Shown here piece by piece: positions 4,988-11,887 of a stretch of 12,555 nt of DNA. The position numbers and the translations under genes were made by a program. The first letter of the stretch is position 1, and every line of letters starts with the position of its first letter. The notes beneath the pieces are model-generated. The model saw only the letters and a list, made by a program, of their open reading frames with translations, was not told the DNA's origin and searched no databases. Origin of the DNA: Promethearchaeota archaeon (GTDB lineage Archaea > Asgardarchaeota > Lokiarchaeia > Sigynarchaeales > SOKP01); the NCBI GenBank assembly GCA_016839425.1, contig JAEOUI010000358.1, forward strand, positions 1 through 12,555, written 5' to 3'.

Positions 4988-6660
4988 TAAATTGCTAAAG
5001 GCGGATCCCATATACCAAACACTTCCCGATATATATCGCAAATCTCACCAATCGTTGCACCAGCTTTGGTGACTTCCATCATTATCGGCATTACATTTTC
5101 TTCCTTCTCACACACATTTCTGAGTTTGTCTAAAAGAGATTGGAGTTTTGTATTATCTCTTGTTTCTTTGAGATTTATAATACGACGCACCTCTATATCA
5201 ATTGCGTCCTTATTGGTTCGAAATACATCCGTACAATCGTCGTAGGGAACTTCGTATTTATTCACGCCCAACATAATTTCTTCCTTATTTTCGATGCGTT
5301 TCCTACGCTTATGAAAGGCGTCTCTCATTTCTTTATATAACCATCCTGACGAAAGCGCTTTATCGATGCTTCCAACCTTTTCTATTTTATCGATATATTG
5401 CCAAACGCGCTCCTCAACTTCATCTGTCAACCATTCTACGAAATAAGAGCCTGCTAAGGGATCAACCGTATTTGTGATACGAGTTTCGTCGGCGATTATC
5501 TGTTGCGTCCGTAAGGCGATTAAAGCGGCTTCTTCTGTAGGAAGACAAATAGCTTCGTCGTAAGAGTTAGTATGAAGGGATTGGCATCCACCTAAGTTTG
5601 CTTCGAGTGCTTGAATTGCCGTGCGTACGATATTTATTTTAGGTGTCTGAGCCGTCAAGGAACTTCCAGCTGTTTGAACATGAAACCTGAATTGTAGTGA
5701 TTGAGGATCTTTACAATCGTATCGATCTTTCATTAATTTAGCCCAAATCCTCCTCGCAGCGCGATATTTAGCTATTTCCTCAAAGAAATCCTTATGAGCA
5801 GCCAAATGGAAGGCCAATCTTTTGACAAAATCATCAGCTTTCCATCCCCTTTCCACTAAGTTATCAATATGAGAACACGCACTTGCGAACACGAATCCTA
5901 ATTCTTGAATTGCGCTAATACCTCCTTCACGATAATTATATCCCGTAAAATTTATAGGGTGCCATTTAGGAACATTTTTTTGCGGTACGGTCCATTCGAT
6001 AAAGTCGCAAGCTAATCGGAGTAAATGATTCGGAGGAGAGTTTTTATATGGAATATATCCAACCGTCATTGTTAAGATATCGTTTTGAGTTGTACCCAGA
6101 AGTTGTTTTAAATCGTATCCGTGCATTTTAGCTGCATTAAAATACATCGCACTAACAGGAGCACAAGTAAATGGTTCTACTACTAACGCAACGCTAATCT
6201 TGTCTATCGGAATACCTTCAGTTAATGCTGACAAGCTATCGATGCAATAAAGTGGAACACCAGATGTGCCTACTTCAGGAGCACCGTCTTTATTTGTAGG
6301 ATCAATGCCGTTAAATGTTAAAGTATCAACGGCGGCACTAAATCCCGTCTCTCCATTCTCAAGTAAATATTTCCAGCGTAAGTTCGTTTCTTCAGGAGTT
6401 CCATGACCACTAAATAAGCGCATTGTCCATAATCGCCCTCTATACATTGAAGGATACACGCCTCGGGTATACGGGGGGACACCAGGAAGGCCAATCTCTT
6501 CTAAATAATCTCCATTGACATCTAAGGGTGTATAAACACTCTTGATTGGGATTTCTGAATCAGTGACGAAATTTCCATCTCTTTCCTTTACATGTTTAAA
6601 ATTACTTTCCCATTTTTCTTTTTCTTCCTTGATTTTATCTAAATAATTTTTATCAAACAA
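4987..6660 (-). CDS. Catalytic (TIM-barrel) subunit of a B12-dependent acyl-CoA mutase, methylmalonyl-CoA mutase family, divergent active site
   Basis: 557 residues, the normal size of an archaeal large subunit lacking the B12 domain. The start is TTG 6660, since an in-frame TGA lies three codons upstream. Family motifs: YTRGVYPSMY (64-73), the TMRLFSGHGTPEE segment (79-91), TQNDIL (191-196), the FTGYNYREGG segment (238-247), FHVQTAGSSLTAQ (326-338), GGCQSLHTNSYDEA (357-370), and NTVDPLAGSYFVE (397-409). The C-terminal GATIGEI...EVFG is also typical. Key differences: Phe83 stands where methylmalonyl-CoA mutase has Tyr89, Asn242 where it has the catalytic His244 (GYN instead of GYH), and the loop after NDIL lacks the arginine that binds the substrate carboxylate (Arg207 in the Propionibacterium enzyme). 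The Phe resembles isobutyryl-CoA mutase; the Asn does not. So it is a skeleton-rearranging mutase of unknown substrate. No MeaB/ArgK chaperone gene is in the window. Confidence 0.93.
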   Translation of the reverse strand: MFDKNYLDKIKEEKEKWESNFKHVKERDGNFVTDSEIPIKSVYTPLDVNGDYLEEIGLPGVPPYTRGVYPSMYRGRLWTMRLFSGHGTPEETNLRWKYLLENGETGFSAAVDTLTFNGIDPTNKDGAPEVGTSGVPLYCIDSLSALTEGIPIDKISVALVVEPFTCAPVSAMYFNAAKMHGYDLKQLLGTTQNDILTMTVGYIPYKNSPPNHLLRLACDFIEWTVPQKNVPKWHPINFTGYNYREGGISAIQELGFVFASACSHIDNLVERGWKADDFVKRLAFHLAAHKDFFEEIAKYRAARRIWAKLMKDRYDCKDPQSLQFRFHVQTAGSSLTAQTPKINIVRTAIQALEANLGGCQSLHTNSYDEAICLPTEEAALIALRTQQIIADETRITNTVDPLAGSYFVEWLTDEVEERVWQYIDKIEKVGSIDKALSSGWLYKEMRDAFHKRRKRIENKEEIMLGVNKYEVPYDDCTDVFRTNKDAIDIEVRRIINLKETRDNTKLQSLLDKLRNVCEKEENVMPIMMEVTKAGATIGEICDIYREVFGIWDPPLAI

Positions 6661-6878
6661 TATGATTCACACGAAGTAACTATATTGACTTAATGACGAG
6701 AAATACCTATTATTTCTTCTATATTGTTAAATTATTAAGCAAAATAAAAATAGTTGACTTAAATTGTTCCGGTTGTTGCGAACGAACTAATAATTTAATT
6801 TGAAGCATTTATTTTTTAACCTTGGTTTTTATTGTTATAATATTAGAAAGAATACTTTCTGATAGGAGTTGAACAGAT
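6661..6878. promoter_or_regulatory. Divergent intergenic region between the mutase operon and the solenoid gene
   Basis: This region of about 218 bp should carry both promoters. TTGACTTAA occurs twice as a direct repeat (6685-6693 and 6754-6762), 69 bp apart, a possible regulator site. AGAAAG/CTTTCT (6845-6850 and 6855-6860, 4-nt loop) is a perfect hairpin just before the AGGAG (6864-6868) of the rightward gene. A TATA-like TTATAATATT lies near 6835-6844. No convincing TATA box is seen for the leftward mutase gene. Confidence 0.35.
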
Positions 6879-8675
6879 ATTTCAGAAATTGATTTTAATC
6901 CCATTAAACAAGAGATGCAAGCGGGTAATTTTGAAAAAGCTTTAGATGGTCTGGTTAATCTCATAAACGACGATAATTACGACTCGTTGGAGTACATTTT
7001 TCAAGGCATATTGGAAATTCAAGAAAATGGGCATGAATTGACAAACCATCATTTGAAAAAAATTAAACCCCTCTTAGATTCTTACGACGATAATGTTCAA
7101 GAGTTAGCAACTAAAGTATATACAACAGCTATAATGCGGAACATGTCTTCTTTGAAAAAAGAGGTGGGAGATATAATGTCAAAAATGAGAAATCTCGAAC
7201 CCAATGTTAGGGAAAAAGTCATTGATTTTATCATTAATTTCTACGGTGACATTTCAGATTATGAAAAAGAAATATTACACGGATTAATCTCGGGATTGAA
7301 AGATGATTTATGGAATGTAAGGAAAAGAATTATAGAATTTTTTAATGATGTTTTTGTGGATAGACCAAAACTCATAAACGAATTCGATAACGAGCTTCAA
7401 GTACTTCTGGAAGAAAAGGACATTGATGTGATGAGGGAGGGGTTAGATTTTTTACTTAGAATTTATACAAAATCCTATACAAGTGAAGATTTAGCGAAAT
7501 TATTAGATTCCTTCCTTCAGAAAGATTGGATAGCTCAAGAAAAAATCCTCTTTTTAATCGAAAAACTAGGTATTAAACGAAAGGAACTTATTATCCCAAT
7601 CGCTCAAGATATAGTGCACTTACTGGATCATGACGACTATTTGGTAAATAAAGCCGTAAGAAATACTATTGAGGGAATAATGGAACATAATGTAGAATTA
7701 TTTGACGATGTGTTTTTTTCGTTTATCAACGAGGATAAAATAGACAATTTAGAATCAATTGAAATCTTATTAAGACATTCGATTCTCAAATATGGTTTTA
7801 ACAGATTTTATAATATTTATTCAAAGTATTCCAACGAAGATAATCAAATCAAGAAAAGTTTGATTAATATAATGAGAAAGATAAGCGTGAATAATCCTCA
7901 AATTTCAGATAAAATTTTTTATCAATTGATTAAAAGAGTTTTAGAAAATCTTGATTTCACTAACTTCAACAAATTAAAAGGAATTCTTTATCGCAACAAC
8001 CAATATACATTTTATCTCACATGTTTGAACGCTTTAAAAAATAGTAATTCCTTGATTAATTCCGAACAGGAGCAGAGGAGGCTCGAACTGATTAAATTTT
8101 TATCAGAATCAATACCTGAAATTAATAAAAATGATTTAAGTAAATGGATAAACTCTAACCTTCAAAAGGGGCCAATCCAAATAAGGGATATTTGTTCGCA
8201 ATTTAAAATTCAAAAGGTCCATCTCATAGAAGTTTTAAAGAACTTAATGGAAAACGGCATACTTAGAGTAGTTATCCACGAGGATACGATAAAGTCAAAA
8301 GACAGCATTGTAGAACCGATCATGGACATTCAATTCTTCAAGCAATGGAAGGTATTCCAAAACCCAGGAGAAGAAGAATATCGGATAAAATTATCCGTGC
8401 AACTAAAAAATGTGTCTGGAAAAAGAATCACGGATTTGAAAATAGTCTTAGATGTTCCTGAAGTGCTCTTAGTTGAAGAAAAATCCAAAGAAGAAGTCAA
8501 TAACATGCCCACAGTTCTTGAAGAAAATCAACAACTTGTTATTATCTGGATGTTTAAAAAATATTACGAAAGAGAAAGCCATCCGCTATCAAGCAGAATA
8601 AAGGTTGTAATCATTTACCAAAAAGAGGGAAAAGCTTTTAGCATTAAAAAACGTCTGGATGTATTACTTTTATAA
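6879..8675 (+). CDS. Large alpha-solenoid (HEAT/ARM-like) protein with winged-helix segment and C-terminal beta-sandwich
   Basis: From ATG 6915 it has 586 residues. I extend it to ATT 6879 because the frame is open back to TGA 6870-6872, the first helix (IKQEMQAGNFEKALDGLVNL) would otherwise be cut, and AGGAG at 6864-6868 lies 10 nt before 6879; the exact start is uncertain. Residue numbers below count from ATG 6915. Residues 1-400 are repeated amphipathic helix pairs of HEAT/ARM style (e.g. ...NVREKVIDFIINFYGD, ...DDLWNVRKRIIEFFND). About 405-458 look like a winged helix (KGPIQIRDICSQFKIQ...LKNLMENGILRVV). About 468-586 are predicted strands forming an Ig-like sandwich (YRIKLSVQLKNVSGK, DLKIVLDVP, RIKVVIIYQ). 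No membrane segment or signal peptide. The solenoid-plus-ear layout recalls eukaryotic coat/adaptor subunits, but homology is not shown. Function unknown; probably a cytosolic scaffold. Confidence 0.8.
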   Translation: MSEIDFNPIKQEMQAGNFEKALDGLVNLINDDNYDSLEYIFQGILEIQENGHELTNHHLKKIKPLLDSYDDNVQELATKVYTTAIMRNMSSLKKEVGDIMSKMRNLEPNVREKVIDFIINFYGDISDYEKEILHGLISGLKDDLWNVRKRIIEFFNDVFVDRPKLINEFDNELQVLLEEKDIDVMREGLDFLLRIYTKSYTSEDLAKLLDSFLQKDWIAQEKILFLIEKLGIKRKELIIPIAQDIVHLLDHDDYLVNKAVRNTIEGIMEHNVELFDDVFFSFINEDKIDNLESIEILLRHSILKYGFNRFYNIYSKYSNEDNQIKKSLINIMRKISVNNPQISDKIFYQLIKRVLENLDFTNFNKLKGILYRNNQYTFYLTCLNALKNSNSLINSEQEQRRLELIKFLSESIPEINKNDLSKWINSNLQKGPIQIRDICSQFKIQKVHLIEVLKNLMENGILRVVIHEDTIKSKDSIVEPIMDIQFFKQWKVFQNPGEEEYRIKLSVQLKNVSGKRITDLKIVLDVPEVLLVEEKSKEEVNNMPTVLEENQQLVIIWMFKKYYERESHPLSSRIKVVIIYQKEGKAFSIKKRLDVLLL

Positions 8676-8685
8676 AAAAAAAAAA
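8674..8685 (-). terminator. T12 run ending the LuxC-type gene
   Basis: Twelve consecutive T on the minus strand lie 7 nt beyond the LuxC stop and also overlap the stop of the convergent solenoid gene. A T-run of this length is a typical archaeal intrinsic terminator for leftward transcription. The rightward gene has no obvious matching T-run. Confidence 0.55.
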
Positions 8686-8691
8686 TTAATT

Positions 8692-10392
8692 CTACGATTT
8701 ATTAGGTATTTTAACACCATCATAAATCGTAATTTTTTGTTCAATCGTTTCTTCTTGTTCCTGATTTAAAAATCCAATATACACCCATTTTATCATTTCT
8801 TGAAGGACATACTGTCCATCCCAAGGCATCCCAATGGGTTGTATGTTATGTTCGCCAATGCGTGGAAATCGAAAAGCACCCATTAACGAGAAGTCTTCGG
8901 CAGCATTTTTAATAAACTCATCTGATCCGAATAACGATACTGTCTGTAAATATGGTTGTAAATGTTCGGTTCGTATTTTATATATGAGATCTTGTATGCT
9001 TGATATTCTCGTGACAATCACGAATCTATCTTGACACATATCCATTTCTAACATTGATGGAAGGTGTCTCAAATACACGACGGTCCAATCTAAGGCTTCT
9101 TTGGGAGGATTGATGATTGTTGCGCTATTATTAATGGCATAATTCATAAAAAAGTATTCTCTTCTTCTTGCAATGGATAGGCTATCAACTTGGGTTAAGT
9201 TTGCTCTGGGAAGAACTTGGTCGGCCATTTTTAAGCCTCTTGCAAGCGCTTTAGCAAATCCTAAGGGAGATAATTCCGTTATTTTGTTTCTCAATCCCTT
9301 GATGGAACGTTTCATTAGATTTTTCATATCAAATCCGTCAGAATGACTCTCTTGAAACATTTTATCAATTGAACCATTAAAAGATTTAATGGAGTCTTCA
9401 GATTCATTCGTTTCATAACCAAAAAAATGCGTATTTTTTTCTTGATAAATTGTAGTTTTTTGAGGTTTATCCACAACATATAATATTCGTGGGCTTATAC
9501 ACGCCTTTTGATTCCAACACACCACATCAAAGGCTATTTTCTGCGCTAACTCTTCAAGTTTACCTCCATCTTTGAATATATCTTCTGATATTACACTAAA
9601 AGAAAGTTTAGGCCCGTTATCAATTATCTTGATTCCGTAAGGATATCCTCTTCTTCTTATATCTTCAATTGATTTAATTCCACCCCAAGCTAATACGCAG
9701 TTGATGAATCCCGATTGAAATAATTCATCATATATATCACTACGACTTCCTTTCCAATATAAGGCAGCAATTTCATTCGAAATCTTCTTATCAACATCCG
9801 CAATAGATTCGCATATTCTAATTGGTACATGGGGTTCTTCGTGAGCGAGTTTGATTAAATTAACATTTTTTGTTATTAATCCATTATACAAAGACGATAA
9901 AGCAAGGCTAAACGCGTTTCCTGCTAGATTGTGAAGCACCACTCCCCTGGGTTGAGCGTGAATGCGAGTGTCTCCTTTTGGTAACCATTCTTCTAAGTAT
10001 TGTTTACCTCCAATCTCACCTAATAATTGATTCTCAGCAGTCCTTTTGTTCCATAATAATAGAGTACCATTTAACTCCATTTCACATAATTGTCTTGATT
10101 GACCTGTCATCATGGGAAGAAGTTCCAAAACTTCTTTTTTAATATCGTAATTTGGGTCACGCCAAAGAGCACCAACTTGGTCAATTACCTCGAGAATATC
10201 ATCTATATGACGATCATGAGCCCTTCTTGTTTTTAGCGAGAGCTTTTCAGCTGCTTCTAGCACGTCTTTCTTGTCAAATATAGGAAATTCGATTTCCAAG
10301 ACATCTTCTTGACGTTTAATTTTTTCAACAGTTGTATTTTCCGAATAAACCGGTTTAAAGATGAAACCCGGTATTTTAATATATTTATTCAA
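8692..10392 (-). CDS. LuxC-type fatty acyl-CoA reductase (aldehyde dehydrogenase superfamily)
   Basis: Reduces an acyl thioester to the aldehyde with NADPH, by family. 566 residues, longer than the usual 400-480. The start is TTG 10392: a TAA codon lies immediately before it in frame, and AGGGG (complement 10400-10404) 7 nt upstream serves as a weak ribosome site. Residues 45-140 are the helical LuxC N-terminal region. The cofactor-binding part has AQPRGVVLHNLAGNAF (146-161) and KNVNLIKLAHEEP (175-187). The catalytic segment is WNQKACISPRILYV (293-306), with nucleophile Cys298. The extra length falls mainly in about 310-400, a charged stretch, and a lysine/isoleucine tail (550-566). It follows luxE-like 10502-11689 on the same strand, but a T-run and a TATA-like box between them suggest separate transcription. 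No luxA, luxB or luxD is present, so light production is not implied; the aldehyde's use is unknown. Confidence 0.93.
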   Translation of the reverse strand: MNKYIKIPGFIFKPVYSENTTVEKIKRQEDVLEIEFPIFDKKDVLEAAEKLSLKTRRAHDRHIDDILEVIDQVGALWRDPNYDIKKEVLELLPMMTGQSRQLCEMELNGTLLLWNKRTAENQLLGEIGGKQYLEEWLPKGDTRIHAQPRGVVLHNLAGNAFSLALSSLYNGLITKNVNLIKLAHEEPHVPIRICESIADVDKKISNEIAALYWKGSRSDIYDELFQSGFINCVLAWGGIKSIEDIRRRGYPYGIKIIDNGPKLSFSVISEDIFKDGGKLEELAQKIAFDVVCWNQKACISPRILYVVDKPQKTTIYQEKNTHFFGYETNESEDSIKSFNGSIDKMFQESHSDGFDMKNLMKRSIKGLRNKITELSPLGFAKALARGLKMADQVLPRANLTQVDSLSIARRREYFFMNYAINNSATIINPPKEALDWTVVYLRHLPSMLEMDMCQDRFVIVTRISSIQDLIYKIRTEHLQPYLQTVSLFGSDEFIKNAAEDFSLMGAFRFPRIGEHNIQPIGMPWDGQYVLQEMIKWVYIGFLNQEQEETIEQKITIYDGVKIPNKS

Positions 10393-10439
10393 TTATATAC
10401 CCCTAAAAACACCAGCTATGTATAATATGTGTGATTTGG

Positions 10440-10451
10440 TATTTAAATAAA
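10440..10451 (-). promoter_or_regulatory. TATA-like box of the LuxC-type gene
   Basis: The minus strand reads TTTATTTAAATA, centred about 54 nt before TTG 10392, giving a predicted transcript start near 10417-10420 and a leader of about 25 nt that includes the AGGGG at 10400-10404. It lies just beyond the T-run that would end the upstream LuxE-type transcript. Confidence 0.45.
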
Positions 10452-10461
10452 GGTAAAAATT

Positions 10462-10470
10462 AAAAAAAAA
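10462..10470 (-). terminator. T9 run after the LuxE-type gene
   Basis: Nine T on the minus strand, 31 nt past the stop of the LuxE-type gene and just before the LuxC promoter box. It probably ends the LuxE transcript, though read-through into luxC is possible. Confidence 0.45.
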
Positions 10471-10501
10471 TAGAGAGTAGAACGAACAATTATGAAGGGG
10501 T

Positions 10502-11689
10502 TTATGTGGTCTCTTCAGAAAGTTGAGCACCACACCCTTTAGCCTCGGCACCTTCGGCCCTACCAATAATTTCTAGGATTTTACCCTTGCGTCCACAAGG
10601 ACAGTCGTCTTCCATCGAAATTCGTACTATATCGTCTTGAAGAATTGAAACTCCTGCGAACCCATGCGCACATGGATTGATAACATTCATCAATCCTTTT
10701 TCACCCATTTCTACGGGTTCTAAACTTTCTACATCTCGTACAATTACTTCTTGCCAAGGTAAAACATGTTTATTATGATACTCACATTCACAGAAGAAAC
10801 TATCGGTTTCGGTAAAACTATATGTATCGAATATTCGCTCTTTTCTCATACCTAATACTTCAGAAAGATCTTTTCTGAATGTTTCGGGATCTACAGAGCT
10901 ACCAGTAAAAGTTTTCCAGCCACCACCAGACAATAATCCAGTATCCTCGCCAACATTAAAGGTTTGACCTGTCTTCTTGGAATATCCAATGAGACTCATG
11001 TGAAGCAAGGGAATCGAACCTCCAAGCCAGCCCATACCTTTTTCGGAAGGATTTGAATTTAAAAATCCGAATGTCCCTTCAGCATCAAAATCAAACATCT
11101 TTCCTTGTTTTCTTGATTCTTCGTCTGCTAGTTTGAGTCCATATACACGCTTGTCCATCGGAAGCAGGTTATTAGCCTCAAATGCGTACATCATATGTCT
11201 TATTGGCTCAGTAATTTTATCCTCTCTTGTAATGATCTTTTGAGGAGGTGGTGTAAAGAATAAAGTCCATTTGTATCCATTAAGATGCGTCATTTCTTCC
11301 ATCAAGAAATCGAAGCTTTTAAAAAATCGTTGAACATTAATGTAATCCCTTCCAATGATGGATGGATCTCCAGAGGTCCCACTCGATGTGGACCATACAT
11401 AGATCTCGCTTTCAGGAACGCATATTAATTCTCTTGGTTTTCCCGACTTATTCTTAAAATTTGCAGTAGTAAGATATGGAATTTTATGAATATCATTCAT
11501 TGACTTTAAATCTCTTCTTGGATCGAATCCTTTCTTCTTGCTTAACTGTCGATACAAATTGCAATTTTCTAATTGAAAGATCGTTGTTTCTAAGATTGCT
11601 TTAAAGAGGTCTTTTTTAACTTCCTCTTGATTATCCTTGCGTATGTTAACTTTTCCTTTATCAATCAATTCGTCTATAATCATATACAT
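10502..11689 (-). CDS. LuxE-type acyl-protein synthetase / acyl-activating enzyme
   Basis: 395 residues, ATG 11689, normal for LuxE. Members of this adenylate-forming group activate a carboxylic acid with ATP as acyl-AMP and pass the acyl group to a cysteine or to a partner such as LuxC. Motifs: the phosphate-binding loop STSSGTSGDPS (100-110); GGGWKTFTG (255-263); DTYSFTE (288-294), matching the adenine-site Y-x-x-TE motif; QDDIVR (351-356) with the conserved aspartates; and GRAEGAEAKG (376-385) at the C-terminus. Cysteines cluster at 300/302 and in CPCGRKG (363-369), suggesting a small metal site or the acyl-carrying residue; Cys386 near the end is another candidate for acyl transfer. It is adjacent to the LuxC-type reductase, its expected partner. 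The acid substrate is not known. Confidence 0.92.
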   Translation of the reverse strand: MYMIIDELIDKGKVNIRKDNQEEVKKDLFKAILETTIFQLENCNLYRQLSKKKGFDPRRDLKSMNDIHKIPYLTTANFKNKSGKPRELICVPESEIYVWSTSSGTSGDPSIIGRDYINVQRFFKSFDFLMEEMTHLNGYKWTLFFTPPPQKIITREDKITEPIRHMMYAFEANNLLPMDKRVYGLKLADEESRKQGKMFDFDAEGTFGFLNSNPSEKGMGWLGGSIPLLHMSLIGYSKKTGQTFNVGEDTGLLSGGGWKTFTGSSVDPETFRKDLSEVLGMRKERIFDTYSFTETDSFFCECEYHNKHVLPWQEVIVRDVESLEPVEMGEKGLMNVINPCAHGFAGVSILQDDIVRISMEDDCPCGRKGKILEIIGRAEGAEAKGCGAQLSEETT

Positions 11690-11726
11690 AACCTAAAAAA
11701 ATGTTTGAAATCAATATAAAAAAAAA

Positions 11727-11736
11727 TATATATTAA
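11727..11736 (-). promoter_or_regulatory. TATA-like box of the LuxE-type gene
   Basis: The minus strand reads TTAATATATA, centred about 42 nt before ATG 11689. The predicted transcript start is near 11704, giving a short leader with no clear Shine-Dalgarno site. An A/T homopolymer (11718-11726) sits between box and start. Confidence 0.4.
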
Positions 11737-11844
11737 TTCTTGTAAAAGCAAAAACCAGAGTGGCACACAGTAATAAATAGTTGAAATAAAAATAGATTTA
11801 AATAGAATAAAACGATCAGTAAAAGGCATTTTTTTAAAATTAAG

Positions 11845-11852
11845 AAAAAAAA
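11845..11852 (-). terminator. T8 run after the FIST gene
   Basis: Eight T on the minus strand, 35 nt beyond the FIST stop. Together with the TATA box further on, it makes the FIST and LuxE-type genes look like separate transcripts. Confidence 0.4.
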
Positions 11853-11887
11853 GAATAATTATTTACAATTTTGTGAAATATTGAAAG

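Noticed and set aside
5140..5340. Plus-strand 66-residue ORF inside the mutase gene
   Set aside because: Antisense shadow of a strongly conserved enzyme.
8834..9034. Plus-strand 66-residue ORF inside the LuxC-type gene
   Set aside because: Antisense shadow of the reductase.
8692..11689. Bioluminescence operon
   Set aside because: Only luxC- and luxE-type genes are present; luciferase subunits and luxD are absent, and the two genes appear separately promoted.
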